Assembly (NCBI GenBank): GCA_001189215.1
Contig: LFCR01000002.1
Location: forward strand, 1 to 64,000
DNA length: 64,000 nucleotides
Reading direction: 5' to 3'
From: Parcubacteria bacterium C7867-008
GTDB lineage: Bacteria > Patescibacteria > Paceibacteria > UBA9973 > UBA2103
Shown here: piece after piece, positions 22,525 to 31,675 of the stretch
Layout of the letters: every line of letters starts with the position of its first letter
Numbering within the stretch: the first letter of the stretch is position 1
The notes under the pieces: generated by a model
The model's input: the letters and a program-made list of their open reading frames with translations, nothing else
Told to the model about the DNA's origin: nothing
Database searches by the model: none
Translations under genes and position numbers: made by a program

Positions 22525-22794
22525 CTACAAGTACCCGCTCGCTTGCTGTGTGCTCATCTTCAGACGTCGTGCTAGCCCATAGTGCTGCCACTCAAGCCTG
22601 CGTAGCCATCCCGTTACTTGATCTTCGCCATTCATGCGGTCTTCGAATCCACCAAGACACGTCGGTCGATAGTCGCGCACAGCAGCAAGCTGAGCTCTTA
22701 CTTCTACAATACTGCGATTAACTCTACGAAGGCTTGAGATGAGCTTGCGCCGCTTAAGTGCTCTGCGGAATCGTAACCATCGTCTTATAGACAT
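22525..22794 (-). CDS. small Arg-rich helical protein
   Basis: This 89-residue protein starts MSIRRWLRFRRALKRRKLIS and continues with a heptad-like RRVNRSIVEVRAQLAAVRD segment. The strongly basic N-terminus suggests nucleic-acid or membrane-surface binding, which is inference. AGGAAA stands 7-9 nt upstream of the ATG at 22794, which is why I choose it over the upstream ATG at 22821. It is an isolated cassette between rpsJ and the 22427 gene. Confidence 0.6.
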   Translation of the reverse strand: MSIRRWLRFRRALKRRKLISSLRRVNRSIVEVRAQLAAVRDYRPTCLGGFEDRMNGEDQVTGWLRRLEWQHYGLARRLKMSTQQASGYL

Positions 22795-22837
22795 GTTGGG
22801 TTTCCTTTCTGGAAGAACCATATCAGGTATGACAAAA

Positions 22838-22870
22838 AGAAAAAGCTCGGCGGTATGCCGAGCTTTTTCT
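22838..22870 (-). terminator. bidirectional terminator after rpsJ
   Basis: AGAAAAAGCTCGGC pairs perfectly with GCCGAGCTTTTTCT around GGTAT. T runs occur on both sides. Confidence 0.85.
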
Positions 22871-22887
22871 TTAGTCTGTTCTTTCGA

Positions 22888-23241
22888 TTAGACCATCTTC
22901 ACGTCGATGGTAACACCAGACGGAAGGTTGAGGTTCGTAAGCGCTTCGATGACCTTCGCGTTTGGCGAGAGGATATCGATGAGACGCTTATGAATGCGCA
23001 TCTCGAACTGCTCGCGTGCATCTTTGTGGACGAACGTAGAGCGGTTAACGGTCCAGCGCTTGATCTCAGTTGGAAGCGGTACCGGGCCCACAATCTTCGC
23101 ATCGAAGCGATTTGCGGTATCCATGATCTGCTTCACCGAGAGGTCGAGGATCTTATGCTCGTACGCACGCACGCGGATGCGAAGCTTTGGCTCAGCACCA
23201 GGTGCTGCCTCGGTCTTCTTTGCTTTGGTAGCGGTAGCCAT
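22888..23241 (-). CDS. rpsJ: 30S ribosomal protein S10
   Basis: In this 117-residue protein, after a short Ala/Lys-rich start, KLRIRVRAYEHKILDLSVKQ, GPVPLPTEIKRWTVNRSTFV and RIHKRLIDILSPNAKVIEAL match S10. It is also the NusB partner in antitermination. It follows tuf by 23 nt and ends at the terminator at 22838. Confidence 0.95.
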   Translation of the reverse strand: MATATKAKKTEAAPGAEPKLRIRVRAYEHKILDLSVKQIMDTANRFDAKIVGPVPLPTEIKRWTVNRSTFVHKDAREQFEMRIHKRLIDILSPNAKVIEALTNLNLPSGVTIDVKMV

Positions 23242-23264
23242 ACGAGTAAGGATCTAGAGGGCTA

Positions 23265-24467
<1,203 letters not shown>

Positions 24468-24508
24468 AGAATTTGTAAGTTACTGGTAGGTAAAAATAAT
24501 TTGCCGCC

Positions 24509-24543
24509 GCGCCTGCCTGCGCCTTACAAAAGGCAGACAGGCG
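24509..24543 (-). promoter_or_regulatory. GC-rich hairpin in the tuf leader
   Basis: On the minus strand CGCCTGTCTGCC pairs imperfectly with GGCGCAGGCAGGCG around TTTTGTAA. It lies about 45 bases upstream of the tuf ATG and could be a leader structure or a dispersed palindromic repeat; only one copy is in this window. Confidence 0.4.
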
Positions 24544-24635
24544 ACCAAGGCTCCGGCGATACCCGCGCAGCGCCTTCCAGCCACCCCTGCCCCGTTATGG
24601 AGAGGAATATCGAAAAGAGCGCCGATCTCGCGTTA

Positions 24636-24669
24636 TGTATAAAGTACCGGAGGCAGAATTAAAGGTCAA
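24636..24669 (-). promoter_or_regulatory. putative tuf promoter
   Basis: TTGACC, a 17-bp spacer, then TACTTT followed by TATACA. It would give a leader of roughly 165 nt containing the 24509 hairpin. Confidence 0.45.
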
Positions 24670-24692
24670 GCAATGAGCTCCTTGCCCGGTTC

Positions 24693-27002
24693 TTAAGTAT
24701 GGTTGAATAGGCTCAAAAGCCACGTAAACGGAAAGAGGAGATAGTGAATCAGCTGACTGAAGAATTCTCCCGCGCCTGAAGCAAATACCGCCGCAAGACG
24801 CGTCTCCTTAGGCTGGGGTGCGAATGCTGAAGGTCGCGTTCCGCCACCCACACCTGCACCAGTCCCAGTTAGAACGGATCCCGACTTGGCTGAGAAATCG
24901 TATGAATTGCCGGATGGATCGAAGCTGGCATAGGCCGCAACGTTATCCGGTACCACAATGTCGTTTACTTCCGGGGTTGAACCTTCATTGATAAATCCTC
25001 GTGCGGAATTGTTGGACATCACTACGTTAGAAGGGATTGGGTCAGATGCCGTCCTTCGCTTGACCGCTATCCATGTCGCTCTTCCATTGTCGGTATAGTT
25101 TACCGCCGTATTGTGGTCTATAACGCTATCTTTTACGTTGTACCAAGAGAGACCGTGCCACACCGACGTTATGACCACATTATTACTTATCGTAAAGTTT
25201 ATCAGTGGGCCATCAAATGATGCGATTCCCTGCATGCCACCTATAAGCGGCCGATTTGGATCAGTAGTCTCCTGCACCCAGTTGTGGTCGATTACCACGT
25301 TACTAAATACGGCTCCATTCGTGAATACTTGGATACCATCGTCATGATTAGGATCACCCTGTGACTGATCCACATACTCATCAAGGATGGTGTTATTGGA
25401 GACAATCATATCAGAACCATTCGGCACGATTCCATCTGCTGAGAAATTCTGAATGACGTTGTCCTTGATTATTCCTTTTACACTGTTCGCAGGTGCTGTG
25501 CCTCCACTGACGCCCGTATTCATGCCGATGCCGCCACGAACATTCTTTATGTGGTTGCGAAGTATAGATAGACACGGCCCTCCCTTAAGAGTCACGCCGC
25601 TTCTTGTACCATTCATCCATTTGTCTACACTCCAACCGGAACTGTTTTTCGCTGTATAGAAATTACCATCTGCGATTATGATGTTTGAAACATTGCCACC
25701 ATAAACCATCACGCCACTTGGAGTAGCTATTGAAGTCATCTCAGGCTTCGTTACAATCCATTTCTTTGCATCATAAAACTCTAAGCCATCCATGATCGCA
25801 CCGCTCTCGAACTCTATCCAGAACCATGCGGTCGGATTGTTATATGGTGCTACATTCGCGCTAATCTTCGCTTTTGGATGATTGCCTGACATAAGCACAA
25901 TATGATCTCCGGGTTTAACTACTCGTGCTGCCATCATTGCATTCAGCGTTTTGAAAGGACGCACTCTTGTTCCATCCCCGGTATCTAGTCCAACCACTGG
26001 ATCAACATAAAGGGTACGTAGATAATTCCTGTCTGGCGCTTCGCATCCTGAATACACTTGGTATGAACCTGAGAGTGTGGATGGGGCAGGAGGAGGGGTT
26101 GGAGTTGGTACCGGCGTTGGGGTAGGGGTAGGGGTTGGCGTGGGAGTTGGTGTCGGTACAGGTGTAGGAGTGGGTGTAGGAGTTGGGGTCGGAGTAGGGC
26201 TTGGAGCAGGGGTAGGCGCCGGAGTGGGAGTTGATGTAGGAGTGGGAGTACCAACACGGGTAGTAATTTCTACTGTCTTACTAGTACTCCCTCCTGTGCC
26301 CTTACACGTAATACCGTAGACTGTATTTTTGCTTATAGATATATCTGCAGAACCATTTGTTTTGTATCCAGCATCAAAGCCTGCCCCCACACATGACGTT
26401 GCTCTATCAGTCTTCCAAGAAAGAGTTACGGTTGATCCAACCAGCACATTTGTTTGATTTGCAGTAAAGGTAACTGTGGGTCCAGAAGAAGTGGTGGGTG
26501 TTTGAGAAGTAGCTACCGGTGTGACAGTTGGAGTTTCAGTTGGCTTTGTACTTCCAGAACCCTTGGGTGCGCTTGGAGTTGCTATAGCGACTGGTTCCTC
26601 TTTCACTACTGGGCTAATGCCAGATACTGGAATGAGCGAAGGCACATCCCGCAGCAGTTCATATTCTTTTAGCGTATCTGTAACAGCTACTGGTTCACCT
26701 TTTATTGCTGGTACCGCAATACGCGTTACAAGACCATACGCACCTGGAGCAGATATGAGTAATACGAGTATAAGAAATATTTGAAAGAATGATCCCTTCG
26801 AATTAGTTTTGCTGGGCACAAAAGATTGATGTATACCCGATGGCACTGCGAATGAAGATTTCTGCAACGCAATAATTGCAAGCGCACCATGTATATCTTC
26901 CGCGGAATACCCTTTTGCAGTGAAGTCCTTCAGCATCTTCTCTTCACTTTCTCCAAGTTGGTGTCTATTGGATAGAAGTGCCAGAAGTTCTTTGTCTGCC
27001 AT
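24693..27002 (-). CDS. large surface protein: N-terminal anchor, Pro-Thr repeat stalk, parallel beta-helix domain
   Basis: This 769-residue protein has a cytoplasmic part of about 70 residues (MADKELLALLSNRHQLGESE), a transmembrane segment (FFQIFLILVLLISAPGAYGL), and an Ig-like segment (NQTNVLVGSTVTLSWKTDRA) with paired Cys. A stalk of some 60 residues is mostly alternating Pro-Thr. A right-handed beta-helix follows, with many NVVISNN/VIDHN-type turns (GNFYTAKNSSGW, ISNNVVITSVWHGLSWYNVK). The end is hydrophobic (LIHYLLFPFTWLLSLF). This architecture suits a surface adhesin or polysaccharide-active protein, but catalytic residues cannot be assigned. TACTAT 8 nt before the ATG supports the start. 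Confidence 0.8.
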   Translation of the reverse strand: MADKELLALLSNRHQLGESEEKMLKDFTAKGYSAEDIHGALAIIALQKSSFAVPSGIHQSFVPSKTNSKGSFFQIFLILVLLISAPGAYGLVTRIAVPAIKGEPVAVTDTLKEYELLRDVPSLIPVSGISPVVKEEPVAIATPSAPKGSGSTKPTETPTVTPVATSQTPTTSSGPTVTFTANQTNVLVGSTVTLSWKTDRATSCVGAGFDAGYKTNGSADISISKNTVYGITCKGTGGSTSKTVEITTRVGTPTPTSTPTPAPTPAPSPTPTPTPTPTPTPVPTPTPTPTPTPTPTPVPTPTPPPAPSTLSGSYQVYSGCEAPDRNYLRTLYVDPVVGLDTGDGTRVRPFKTLNAMMAARVVKPGDHIVLMSGNHPKAKISANVAPYNNPTAWFWIEFESGAIMDGLEFYDAKKWIVTKPEMTSIATPSGVMVYGGNVSNIIIADGNFYTAKNSSGWSVDKWMNGTRSGVTLKGGPCLSILRNHIKNVRGGIGMNTGVSGGTAPANSVKGIIKDNVIQNFSADGIVPNGSDMIVSNNTILDEYVDQSQGDPNHDDGIQVFTNGAVFSNVVIDHNWVQETTDPNRPLIGGMQGIASFDGPLINFTISNNVVITSVWHGLSWYNVKDSVIDHNTAVNYTDNGRATWIAVKRRTASDPIPSNVVMSNNSARGFINEGSTPEVNDIVVPDNVAAYASFDPSGNSYDFSAKSGSVLTGTGAGVGGGTRPSAFAPQPKETRLAAVFASGAGEFFSQLIHYLLFPFTWLLSLFNHT
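26085..26260 (-). repeat. Pro-Thr low-complexity repeat inside the surface-protein gene
   Basis: Codons for Pro and Thr (with some Ala, Val, Ser) alternate for about 60 residues, visible on the plus strand as GGNGTNGGNGT-type repeats. It encodes a rigid extended stalk and is a site prone to repeat-length change. Confidence 0.85.
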
Positions 27003-27010
27003 ATATTGAA

Positions 27011-27016
27011 ATAGTA
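27011..27016 (-). promoter_or_regulatory. leaderless -10 box for the beta-helix surface protein
   Basis: TACTAT, 8 nt, ATG (27002). Confidence 0.5.
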
Positions 27017-27038
27017 GCACTAGGTAGCAAGAAAGAAG

Positions 27039-27059
27039 GGCGGCCCTTTGGGGGCCGCC
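27039..27059 (-). terminator. hairpin after the 27090-27296 gene
   Basis: GGCGGCCC pairs with GGGCCGCC around a 4-5-nt loop, and CTTCTTTCTT follows on the minus strand. Confidence 0.65.
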
Positions 27060-27089
27060 GCGAGCACTATCTATTGCTCGTCGTGTGTA

Positions 27090-27296
27090 TCAGGAACCGC
27101 GCCTGCCCATTCCGCGCTGTTGCGCGAGATGATCAGGACCATAGCTGCTGCTCCGTGCGTGACCAACATTGTGGCCCCAGATCGTTGCGCCGCCTTGCAC
27201 TTCACCCTGCTGCTGCTGCTGCGGGCCGAGTGTTTCGAAATGCTGCGGCTGTTGCGGTGACCTCACCGCACGAGCGTCAGGTTGGATGTCCGCCAT
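27090..27296 (-). CDS. small Gln/Gly-rich protein, cassette type
   Basis: This 68-residue protein starts MADIQPDARAVRSPQQPQHF, has a run of five Gln, and ends YGPDHLAQQRGMGRRGS. It is hydrophilic and probably disordered. GGGAGAA precedes the ATG at 27296 at good spacing; an upstream in-frame ATG at 27332 lacks such a site. Unknown function. Confidence 0.6.
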   Translation of the reverse strand: MADIQPDARAVRSPQQPQHFETLGPQQQQQGEVQGGATIWGHNVGHARSSSYGPDHLAQQRGMGRRGS

Positions 27297-27377
27297 GGCA
27301 GTTCTCCCTATGACCTGCACTAACCATAGCACTGTACTTCTCTATTCTTTGCTGAAAAATTCGAAAGGGGGATATCT

Positions 27378-27845
27378 CTAGCAGTGAATATTACTAAGCG
27401 CTGTGTTAGTGGTTGTTGCACTTCCGTCAAAATCAACACAGAAGTATCCTCCACGCTGGAGCGGAATCGATGCAGCCCACACGCCAGGGCTTGGAATCTT
27501 TTGATAAACCGTTATTACCCCTGGTGCATCAACCTTTTTGTATAGTGACCCGCTTGGATAACAGGATGCTGAGACTGAATTTACTGCGTTCAATCCAACA
27601 GCCCGGTCGAACATGGCACCAGGTGTCGAGGTGGAGTCACACACAGAGTAGTAATCACCGTTTGTTTCGAAATAGATCTGTGCAGCTGTTCGCATTTCAG
27701 ATAGTTGCTGCTTTATTGCTCCATCAGCAGCCCTTTCACGCGCCTTACCAAGCGCAGACATGACGATAGAAGCCAATGTCCCAAGTATGGCGATCACCAC
27801 AAGGAGCTCAATGAGAGTGAATCCGAGCGAGGCACGTCTGCTCAT
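27378..27845 (-). CDS. type IV pilin-like prepilin (pseudopilin)
   Basis: This 155-residue protein starts MSRRASLG, then the cleavage site G/F and FTLIELLVVIAILGTLASIV. The helix continues LGKARERAADGAIKQQLSEM and the C-terminal part contains LQRGGYFCVDFDGS, closely parallel to the pseudopilin at 3855. Probably a major or minor pilus subunit processed by the prepilin peptidase. TACAAT 9 nt upstream supports the start. Confidence 0.9.
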   Translation of the reverse strand: MSRRASLGFTLIELLVVIAILGTLASIVMSALGKARERAADGAIKQQLSEMRTAAQIYFETNGDYYSVCDSTSTPGAMFDRAVGLNAVNSVSASCYPSGSLYKKVDAPGVITVYQKIPSPGVWAASIPLQRGGYFCVDFDGSATTTNTALSNIHC

Positions 27846-27854
27846 ATACGAGAA

Positions 27855-27860
27855 ATTGTA
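27855..27860 (-). promoter_or_regulatory. leaderless -10 box for the 27378 pseudopilin
   Basis: TACAAT, 9 nt, ATG (27845). Confidence 0.5.
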
Positions 27861-27871
27861 CCACTGCGTAT

Positions 27872-27920
27872 AAATCTAAAGAGAAAGGCCACTGTAGTAG
27901 TGGCCTTTCTCTTTAGATTT
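27872..27920 (-). terminator. long perfect hairpin terminator after fusA
   Basis: A 21-bp perfect stem (AAATCTAAAGAGAAAGGCC and onward) closes a 7-nt loop. It terminates fusA on the minus strand and lies just upstream of the pseudopilin promoter. Confidence 0.85.
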
Positions 27921-27930
27921 ATTTTATCTC

Positions 27931-30078
27931 TTACTTACGAGCTGCAATGATTTCCTGAGCAACGTTGCTTGGAACGATCTCATAGTGATCGAATTCCATA
28001 GTCATAGATCCACGACCTTCTGTCATAGAGCGAAGAGTTGTGGTGTATCCGAACATTTCAGAGAGCGGTACCTTAGCGTTAACCACCTTATTCATGCCAC
28101 GATCTTCCATACCTTCGATAGCACCACGCTTTCCTGAAAGGTTCCCGGTGATATCACCCATGAACTGTTCAGGGACCACCACCTCAACACGCATGATCGG
28201 TTCGAGGATAACGGGCTTAGCTTTAAGTGCTGCCTCCTGGAATGCCTGAGATGCTGCGATCTTGAAAGCGATTTCAGAAGAGTCCACATCGTGATACGAA
28301 CCGTCGTAGAGATCTACCGATACGTCTACGATTGGGTACCCAGCGAGAATACCGCGATGGAGTGATTCACGAATACCCTTCTCAACAGCAGGGATGTATT
28401 CCTGAGGAATAACACCTCCCTTAATGTTGTTGATGAATTCGAAGTGGTCCTCGCGCTTAACGTTCTTGAGTTCTTTAGCATCTGGATCAAGTGGTTCAAG
28501 GTGCTTGAGCTTGATCTTAACGTGTCCGTATTGACCCTTACCTCCTGTCTGCTTGATGTACTTGTTGTCTACATCGGCAGTACCCGTGATAGTTTCGCGG
28601 TATGCCACCTGCGGCTTACCAACGTTTGCGCCAACATTGAATTCACGTTGCATACGGTCCACAAGAATCTCGAGGTGCAGCTCACCCATACCTGCGATGA
28701 TAGTCTCTGATGTTTCTTCATCAGATGTGATCTTGAAGGTTGGGTCTTCATCCGAAAGCTTCTTGAGTGCCATACCCATCTTTTCCTGGTCTGCCTTAGT
28801 CTTCGGCTCAATGCGAAGAGACACCACTGGTTCTGGGAATACAATCTGCTCAAGGATGATTGGATTCGCTTCATCACAAAGGGTGTGTGAAGTCTTTGTA
28901 TCCTTAAGACCTACGAATGCTGCAATCTCTCCGGTGAATACCTTTTCAACTTCCTCACGCTTATCTGCCTGAAGACGAACGATACGTCCAATACGTTCCT
29001 TGCTACCCGTGTTTGCGTTGTAGATATAGGAACCAGCTGCAACGGTACCTGCGTACACACGGAAGAATGTAAGTGCTCCCACGAATGGGTCTGTCTGAAG
29101 CTTGAAAGCGAGCGCTGTGAATGGCTCTTCATCAGAAGGCTTACGCTGAATCTCTTCATCCGTCTTAGGATTAATACCCTTTACTGGAGGAAGATCGAGT
29201 GGAGATGGAAGATAATCAACAACCGCATCGAGCACAAGCTGCACACCCTTGTTCTTAAGCGCAGAACCGGTGTATACGGGGAAGATCTCGTTTGCAATCA
29301 CTGCCTTACGGAGTGTTGCCTGCAGTTCAGCGTATGATGGTTCGTTGCCTTCGAGGTATGCCTGCATCTGTGCTTCGTCATTCTCAACAATGCGCTCTAC
29401 AAACTCAGCATGATACTTCTCAGCTTCAGCTTTGTACTGCTCAGGAATTTCTCCTTCAATAACATCCTCACCCATGTTGCCTGTGAAGGTATATGCCTTC
29501 ATGCCAAGCAGATCGATAACACCTTCGAAGTCTCCTTCTGCACCCATAGGGAGCTGTGCACGAACTGCCTTCTTTGAAAGACGATCAAGAATAGACTTGT
29601 ATGAATCCTCGAATGATGCGCCAGTACGGTCGAGCTTGTTGATGAAACAAACACGAGGCACACCTGCTTCGTCTGCATAGCGCCAGTTAGTTTCAGACTG
29701 TGGCTCTACACCAGCTACACCGTCGAATACGACGATCGCGCCGTCGAGCACACGCATGGAGCGCTTCACTTCTGCAGTAAAGTCGATGTGTCCTGGCGTG
29801 TCGATCACGTTGAAGCGGTACTTCTTAGCGATATCCTTCTTGTCCTTCTCATTGGTACGTGTCCAGAAACACGTAATAGCAGCAGAGGTGATCGTGATAC
29901 CACGTTCACGTTCCTGCTCCATCCAGTCGGTGGTGGTTCCACCATCGTGCACTTCACCAATCTTGTGCTGGGAACCAGTGTAGAAAAGCACACGCTCAGA
30001 CGTAGTGGTTTTACCCGCGTCCACGTGGGCGACGATACCGAAGTTGCGCACTTTGTCGAGAGGATAATCGCGATTCAT
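27931..30078 (-). CDS. fusA: elongation factor G
   Basis: This 715-residue translocase of the ribosome has G-domain motifs AHVDAGKTT, DTPGHIDF and NKLDR. Switch I is represented by GTTTDWMEQERERGITITSA. Later blocks are SDEDPTFKITSDEETSETII with AGMGELHLEILVDRM and, in domains IV-V, VDLYDGSYHDVDSSEIAFK and TTLRSMTEGRGSMTMEFDHY. It is the full-length standard form. The rpsL-rpsG-fusA order is kept, but two cassette genes and a terminator separate fusA from rpsG. Confidence 0.97.
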   Translation of the reverse strand: MNRDYPLDKVRNFGIVAHVDAGKTTTSERVLFYTGSQHKIGEVHDGGTTTDWMEQERERGITITSAAITCFWTRTNEKDKKDIAKKYRFNVIDTPGHIDFTAEVKRSMRVLDGAIVVFDGVAGVEPQSETNWRYADEAGVPRVCFINKLDRTGASFEDSYKSILDRLSKKAVRAQLPMGAEGDFEGVIDLLGMKAYTFTGNMGEDVIEGEIPEQYKAEAEKYHAEFVERIVENDEAQMQAYLEGNEPSYAELQATLRKAVIANEIFPVYTGSALKNKGVQLVLDAVVDYLPSPLDLPPVKGINPKTDEEIQRKPSDEEPFTALAFKLQTDPFVGALTFFRVYAGTVAAGSYIYNANTGSKERIGRIVRLQADKREEVEKVFTGEIAAFVGLKDTKTSHTLCDEANPIILEQIVFPEPVVSLRIEPKTKADQEKMGMALKKLSDEDPTFKITSDEETSETIIAGMGELHLEILVDRMQREFNVGANVGKPQVAYRETITGTADVDNKYIKQTGGKGQYGHVKIKLKHLEPLDPDAKELKNVKREDHFEFINNIKGGVIPQEYIPAVEKGIRESLHRGILAGYPIVDVSVDLYDGSYHDVDSSEIAFKIAASQAFQEAALKAKPVILEPIMRVEVVVPEQFMGDITGNLSGKRGAIEGMEDRGMNKVVNAKVPLSEMFGYTTTLRSMTEGRGSMTMEFDHYEIVPSNVAQEIIAARK

Positions 30079-30161
30079 ATAATAAGTAGATAAATAAATG
30101 GAAAAGCCCGCCAGGGCGTTAGCTATAAGATACGTTTTTAGAGGTAAAAAGGCAAGAATCA

Positions 30162-30190
30162 GGGGCGCCGAGCAAGTTACTCGACGCCCC
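30162..30190 (-). terminator. terminator of the 30218 gene
   Basis: GGGGCGCCGAG pairs with CTCGACGCCCC (one mismatch) around a 7-nt loop. Confidence 0.6.
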
Positions 30191-30217
30191 GTTGATTGAT
30201 TAGCGATCAGGCCCTGT

Positions 30218-30403
30218 CTAAGGATTTGCCATCATTCTCAGACGGCGACTGATCTGACTTGCGGCGCTTGCTCGTGCAGCAAGGTCGCGGTCCCTCGCAA
30301 AGGCGCGATTCTCGGGACGAACTGACCTTCCAGCCTTTGCTCGAACTGCGCTTACCTCTTCAGGAGTTGGTCGTGTTCCACCTCTTTTTTGAGTTTCGCC
30401 CAT
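30218..30403 (-). CDS. small Arg/Ala-rich protein, cassette type
   Basis: This 61-residue protein starts MGETQKRGGTRPTPEEVSAV and continues with Arg/Ala-rich helical sequence (RDLAARASAASQISRRLRMM). GGTGGGG lies upstream of its ATG. It has its own terminator. Unknown function; the bias towards Arg/Ala fits a higher GC content than the core genes. Confidence 0.5.
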   Translation of the reverse strand: MGETQKRGGTRPTPEEVSAVRAKAGRSVRPENRAFARDRDLAARASAASQISRRLRMMANP

Positions 30404-30537
30404 GTACTACCCCACCAGTTAGTGTTGCCTGTAGTGAAAATACGATTTTAGTACTGTTTAGTCAAATTAGGTTACGCACAGGTTGCATCCATACAGCACG
30501 GTGCTACTCTCACTGAGGTTTGTACGGGGAAACAGTT

Positions 30538-30813
30538 ATGACCGAAGTGACCACCGAACGCCGGCCTTCTTTCGCCGAATGCTTTCCTGGAATTACCATC
30601 ACCAACTTGGACTTGATGGCCTTACCCGAAGGACTTCGTCCTGAACATCGGGGTAATTGGTTCGCAGACGGCCCCAAGGGGCAGCTCATCGTCGGGAGCG
30701 TCGTGAAGGGAGACGTTCTTTGTTGGACCACTTGCTGCAGGGACACCGGGAAGCACGATTGCATTAAACGGCTCGAAACTGAACTACTCAGTAATGGGTT
30801 CGTGAAGAAATAA
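30538..30813 (+). CDS. hypothetical protein, single-gene cassette between fusA and rpsG
   Basis: This 91-residue protein starts MTEVTTERRPSFAECFPGIT. The middle is GNWFADGPKGQLIVGSVVKG and the C-terminal part contains CWTTCCRDTGKHDC, four Cys and one His that could bind a metal. The start is the ATG at 30538 because GGGGAAA precedes it. It is on the opposite strand to its ribosomal neighbours, with a terminator at 30831. No family recognised. Confidence 0.6.
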   Translation: MTEVTTERRPSFAECFPGITITNLDLMALPEGLRPEHRGNWFADGPKGQLIVGSVVKGDVLCWTTCCRDTGKHDCIKRLETELLSNGFVKK

Positions 30814-30830
30814 GATTCTGAAGGAAAACG

Positions 30831-30856
30831 AAAGCGCGCCAATCCGGGCGCGCTTT
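30831..30856. terminator. bidirectional terminator between the 30538 gene and rpsG
   Basis: AAAGCGCGCC pairs with GGCGCGCTTT. T-rich tracts occur on both strands, so it can end both converging genes. Confidence 0.75.
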
Positions 30857-30880
30857 AACGTTTCTATGTGATTGAGGAGA

Positions 30881-31330
30881 TTACCAAGCGAAGTGAGCGA
30901 ATGCCTTGTTGGCGTCTGCCATGCGGTGCATGTCGTCCTTCTTCTTGATTGCTGCACCTTCGTTCTTTACATCAGCAAGTTTGTCTGCCATAGGCTTACC
31001 TTTCTTAGCGCGTGCTGCGTTGATGAGCCATCGGTATGCAAGAGATACACGGCGCTGCTGAGGTACCTCGCGTGGAACCTGGTAGTTTGCACCACCGACA
31101 CGACGTGAACGAACCTCCATGAGTGGTGATACGTTACGGATCGCAGTCTCAAATGTTTCGAGTGGATCAAGATCCTGTTCCTTGATCTTGTTAAGGGCTC
31201 CGTACACAACGGCACGAGCAGTATCCTTCTTACCGTCCCACATTACGGTGTTGATGAAGCGAGAGATTGCTTCAGAACCGTACTCTTGGTCCGGGCGGCG
31301 AGGATGCTTATTTTTTAGGGGATGTCGCAT
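30881..31330 (-). CDS. rpsG: 30S ribosomal protein S7
   Basis: This 149-residue protein has ISRFINTVMWDGKKDTARAV, ETFETAIRNVSPLMEVRSRR and VGGANYQVPREVPQQRRVSL. It is the primary binder of the 16S 3' domain. It starts 2 nt after the rpsL stop. Confidence 0.95.
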   Translation of the reverse strand: MRHPLKNKHPRRPDQEYGSEAISRFINTVMWDGKKDTARAVVYGALNKIKEQDLDPLETFETAIRNVSPLMEVRSRRVGGANYQVPREVPQQRRVSLAYRWLINAARAKKGKPMADKLADVKNEGAAIKKKDDMHRMADANKAFAHFAW

Positions 31331-31332
31331 GA

Positions 31333-31614
31333 TTAAAAATTAAAGAGCTCCTGAAGGTTGTGTCCTTCACCTGGAATGTATGCAGTAACTTCCATACCGT
31401 TCGTGAGACGTACACGAGCGATCTTACGGATAGCAGAGTTTGGCTTGCGAGGGGTCTTTGTAGTCACCTTGGTGCACACGCCACGCTTGAATGGAGCAGC
31501 GTAGAACGTAGGGCGGTTCTTCAGTGCATTGAAGCCACGACCAAGAGCCACCACCTTTGTTTTGCGGGTGACCGGCTTGCGAGACTTCTTTGTGAGCTGA
31601 TTAAGCGTTGCCAT
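31333..31614 (-). CDS. rpsL: 30S ribosomal protein S12, C-terminally shortened
   Basis: This 93-residue protein is clearly S12: NQLTKKSRKPVTRKTKVVAL at the start, an insertion GRGFNALKNRPTFYAA, then PFKRGVCTKVTTKTPRKPNS and MEVTAYIPGEGHNLQE. It then ends LFNF*, whereas the family (about 124 residues or more) continues with [20 protein letters not shown] and a basic tail. The lost part contains the second decoding-centre loop with the conserved Asp that is methylthiolated in E. coli. The next gene, rpsG, starts 2 nt after the stop, so no remnant is left. Confidence 0.9.
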   Translation of the reverse strand: MATLNQLTKKSRKPVTRKTKVVALGRGFNALKNRPTFYAAPFKRGVCTKVTTKTPRKPNSAIRKIARVRLTNGMEVTAYIPGEGHNLQELFNF

Positions 31615-31675
31615 GTGGTGAATGAAAAACCCGCGCTGCGGGATAGGGAGACTATATAAGAATAGGCCAGAGTCC

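Noticed and set aside
26077..26319. Repeats near 26100-26260 as a CRISPR-like or tandem array
   Set aside because: They are Pro-Thr codon repeats inside a coding sequence, with no spacers or constant repeat unit.
31315..31360. Frameshift as the cause of the short S12
   Set aside because: The following bases are spacer and rpsG start; the missing C-terminus is absent in all frames.
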